In this document: piece after piece, positions 61,809-64,000 of the stretch
How the letters are laid out: each line of letters begins with the position of its first letter
Position numbering within the stretch: the first letter of the stretch is position 1
Assembly: GCF_000725885.1 (NCBI RefSeq)
Contig: NZ_JODR01000019.1
Span: 1 to 64,000, forward strand
DNA length: 64,000 nt
DNA from: Streptomyces albus subsp. albus
Lineage (GTDB): Bacteria > Actinomycetota > Actinomycetes > Streptomycetales > Streptomycetaceae
Reading direction: 5' to 3'
Position numbers and translations under genes: made by a program
Notes under the pieces: generated by a model
Seen by the model: only the letters and a program-made list of their open reading frames with translations
Databases searched by the model: none
What the model was told of the DNA's origin: nothing

Positions 61809-64000
61809 ATGCCCCGGTCCTCCCTCGCAGAGAGCATCGACAATGACGGTATGACCCAGCAGCCGCAACCTCCGGTCGGCTCGATCGCGGCCCACCGTCC
61901 CAGCAACGTTCCCGGTGCGGGCCCCGACCTGGGCCTGGAGCCGGACATCGATTCCGACGTCGATCTGTACGAGGACGGCCGCGGCCACCCCGCCGAGTCG
62001 GCCGCCGATCTGCCGGCCGACCGGTTCCTGGACCGGGAACGCAGTTGGCTCGCCTTCAACGAGCGGGTGCTCGAACTCGCGGAGGACCCGGCCACCCCGT
62101 TGCTCGAACGGGCGAACTTCCTGGCGATCTTCGCGGGGAACCTGGACGAGTTCTTCATGGTGCGGGTGGCCGGCCTCAAGCGGCGGATAGCGACCGGCGT
62201 GGCCACCCGCAGCGCCTCCGGGCTCCAGCCGCGGGAGGTGCTGGAGGGCATCTGGAACCGTTCGCGGGAGCTGATGGCCCGGCACGCGGCCTGCTACCAG
62301 CAGGACGTCGCCCCGGCACTGGCCGAGGAAGGGCTCCACCTGCTGCGCTGGTCCGCGCTGACGGACAAGGAACAGGCCCGGCTCTTCACGCTGTTCAGGC
62401 AGCAGATCTACCCGGTGCTCACCCCGCTGGCCGTCGACCCGGCGCACCCCTTCCCCTACATCTCCGGGCTCTCCCTCAACCTCGCGGTGGTGGTGCGCAA
62501 CCCGGTGAGCGGCCACAACCACTTCGCACGGGTGAAGGTGCCGCCGCTGCTGCCGCGTTTCCTCGAAGCCTCTCCGTACCGGTACGTCCCGCTGGAGGAC
62601 GTGATCGCCGCGCATCTGGAGGAGCTGTTCCCCGGCATGGAGGTGCTGGCGCACCACATGTTCCGGGTGACCAGGAACGAGGACCTGGAGGTCGAGGAGG
62701 ACGACGCGGAGAACCTGCTCCAGGCGCTGGAGAAGGAGCTGATGCGGCGCCGGTTCGGTCCCCCGGTGCGGCTGGAGGTCGAGGAGTCCATCGACCCGTA
62801 CGTGCTGGACCTGCTGGTGCGGGAGCTGAAGGTGACGGAGGCGGAGGTCTATCCGCTGCCCGGCCCGCTGGACCTGACGGGGCTGTCGGGGATCGCCGCG
62901 GCGCTGGAGAGGCCGGAGCTGAAGTACCCCAAGTTCGTGGCCGGCACCCACCGCGACCTGGCGGAGGTCGAATCCGCCTCGGCGCCCGACATCTTCGCTG
63001 CGCTGCGCGAACGCGACGTGCTGCTGCACCACCCCTACGACTCGTTCTCCACCTCCGTGCAGGCGTTCCTGGAACAGGCGGCGGCCGACCCGGACGTGCT
63101 GGCGATCAAACAGACGCTGTACCGCACCTCCGGTGACTCGCCCATCGTGGACGCCCTGATCGACGCGGCCGAGTCCGGCAAACAGGTGCTGGTCCTGGTG
63201 GAGATCAAGGCGCGGTTCGACGAACAGGCCAACATCAAGTGGGCGCGGAAGCTGGAGGAGGCCGGCTGCCACGTCGTCTACGGACTGGTCGGGCTCAAGA
63301 CCCACTGCAAACTGTCGCTGGTGGTGCGGCAGGAGGGCGAGACACTGCGCCGCTACGCACACGTGGGCACCGGCAACTACCACCCGAAGACCGCGCGCCG
63401 GTACGAGGACCTGGGGCTGCTGACGGCGGACCCGCAGGTGGGCGCCGACCTGTCGGACCTCTTCAACCGGCTCTCGGGCTACTCGCGGCGGGAGACCTAC
63501 CGGCGGCTGCTGGTGGCACCCACCTCGCTGCGGGACGGACTCGTCTCCCGCATCCGGCAGGAGATCGCCCACCACCGGGCAGGCCGCCCGGCGTACGTCC
63601 GGATGAAGGTCAACTCGATCGTGGACGAGACGGTGTGCGACGCCCTCTACCGGGCCTCCATGGCGGGCGTTCCCGTGGACGTGTGGGTGCGCGGCATCTG
63701 CGCCCTGCGGCCCGGGGTGCCCGGACTGAGCGACAACATCCGGGTGCGCAGCGTGCTGGGCCGCTTCCTGGAACACTCGCGGGTGTTCTGCTTCGGGGCC
63801 GGCGGCGAGCCGGAGGTGTGGCTGGGCAGCGCCGACATGATGCACCGCAACCTGGACCGGCGCATCGAGGCACTGGTGCGGGTCACCGACCCCACGCACC
63901 GGGCCTCGCTCGACCGGCTGCTGGAGCTGGGCATGTCGGACGGCACCGCCTCCTGGCACCTGGGCCCGGACGGCGAGTGGACGCGGCACGCGTACGTGAC
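61809..64000 (+). CDS. ppk: Polyphosphate kinase PPK1 (runs off the right edge)
   Basis: At least 730 codons, open to the window end. The PPK1 N-terminal domain reads [19 protein letters not shown]. The catalytic part carries [28 protein letters not shown], the phospho-acceptor His in [13 protein letters not shown] and [17 protein letters not shown]. It makes polyphosphate from ATP reversibly. The variable head of about 60 residues is acidic. ATG at 61809 has GCGAGG upstream; an ATG at 61851 is the alternative. Probably within a few codons of its end. Confidence 0.95.
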   Translation, partial: MPRSSLAESIDNDGMTQQPQPPVGSIAAHRPSNVPGAGPDLGLEPDIDSDVDLYEDGRGHPAESAADLPADRFLDRERSWLAFNERVLELAEDPATPLLERANFLAIFAGNLDEFFMVRVAGLKRRIATGVATRSASGLQPREVLEGIWNRSRELMARHAACYQQDVAPALAEEGLHLLRWSALTDKEQARLFTLFRQQIYPVLTPLAVDPAHPFPYISGLSLNLAVVVRNPVSGHNHFARVKVPPLLPRFLEASPYRYVPLEDVIAAHLEELFPGMEVLAHHMFRVTRNEDLEVEEDDAENLLQALEKELMRRRFGPPVRLEVEESIDPYVLDLLVRELKVTEAEVYPLPGPLDLTGLSGIAAALERPELKYPKFVAGTHRDLAEVESASAPDIFAALRERDVLLHHPYDSFSTSVQAFLEQAAADPDVLAIKQTLYRTSGDSPIVDALIDAAESGKQVLVLVEIKARFDEQANIKWARKLEEAGCHVVYGLVGLKTHCKLSLVVRQEGETLRRYAHVGTGNYHPKTARRYEDLGLLTADPQVGADLSDLFNRLSGYSRRETYRRLLVAPTSLRDGLVSRIRQEIAHHRAGRPAYVRMKVNSIVDETVCDALYRASMAGVPVDVWVRGICALRPGVPGLSDNIRVRSVLGRFLEHSRVFCFGAGGEPEVWLGSADMMHRNLDRRIEALVRVTDPTHRASLDRLLELGMSDGTASWHLGPDGEWTRHAYV

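Noticed and set aside
1..64000. tRNA, rRNA, insertion sequences, integrases
   Set aside because: None recognised on either strand while reading; a tRNAscan or profile search was not possible.

Overview
This 64 kb window is from a Streptomyces (or very close relative) chromosome. The evidence is the very high GC content, GTG starts and leaderless genes, and a set of actinobacterial markers: a nickel regulator Nur with every metal ligand, RsiG with its paired c-di-GMP motifs, GlnR, mycothiol synthase MshD, a PstSCAB cassette behind a textbook PHO box, and an SCO6880-family secretion protein. No rRNA, tRNA, CRISPR array, transposase, integrase or phage gene was seen.

Left end (0.07-10.8 kb): a chromosomal type IV secretion-like cluster without a relaxase. 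On the minus strand it runs VirB8-like, VirB6/TrbL-like, SCO6880-family, VirB4-like ATPase, then a TraG/VirD4-like protein with no P-loop and an early C-terminus. A VirB2-like small membrane protein and a divergent transglycosylase/NlpC protein (VirB1-like) lie upstream. An O-methyltransferase and a mycothiol-dependent enzyme sit inside the cluster.

11-21 kb: phosphate and metal homeostasis. Genes are a PAP2 phosphatase behind an 11-bp-phased PhoP-like repeat array, a lipoprotein, CsoR with its operator, a Pit-accessory PhoU-like protein with Pit, a strong bidirectional terminator, and pstSCAB. A hairpin between pstS and pstC may set PstS in excess.

20.7-26 kb: conserved envelope and regulatory genes (NlpC/P60 hydrolase, receiver-PP2C phosphatase, DUF2516, HbhA-like protein, XRE regulator). 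26.4-40.4 kb: an accessory-looking stretch rich in small regulator/effector pairs: methyltransferase/MerR; FBP zinc protein/TetR/SGNH hydrolase around a perfect operator; GNAT; HxlR/imine-reductase-like; MFS/ArsR; and TetR/ABC-F/virginiamycin B lyase, which looks like a two-component streptogramin resistance operon. A methyltransferase follows.

40.7-64 kb: conserved core. It holds an ankyrin protein, L-asparaginase II, RsiG, Dtd, YgfZ, Nur, an LAxTG surface protein, a nitrobindin-like protein, and a sulfur locus (33-aa membrane peptide, DsrE-like, SseC, thiosulfate sulfurtransferase, and a Cys-containing leader peptide). Then come LmeA-like, a Pro/Gln-rich membrane protein, MoaD-like, a hydrolase, GlnR, LacI, an HtrA-like protease with a two-component system, MshD, a VOC protein and polyphosphate kinase, which runs off the right edge.

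Three themes cross the window. Phosphate handling appears at both ends (pap2, pit, pst, ppk). At least eight genes look leaderless, with TANNNT 6-7 nt before the start. Short GC-rich tandem repeats recur in spacers and at gene ends, including a 19-copy octanucleotide array after mshD. From memory of S. coelicolor gene order, where ppk lies close to pstS, the block from the NlpC gene to ppk appears inverted here.
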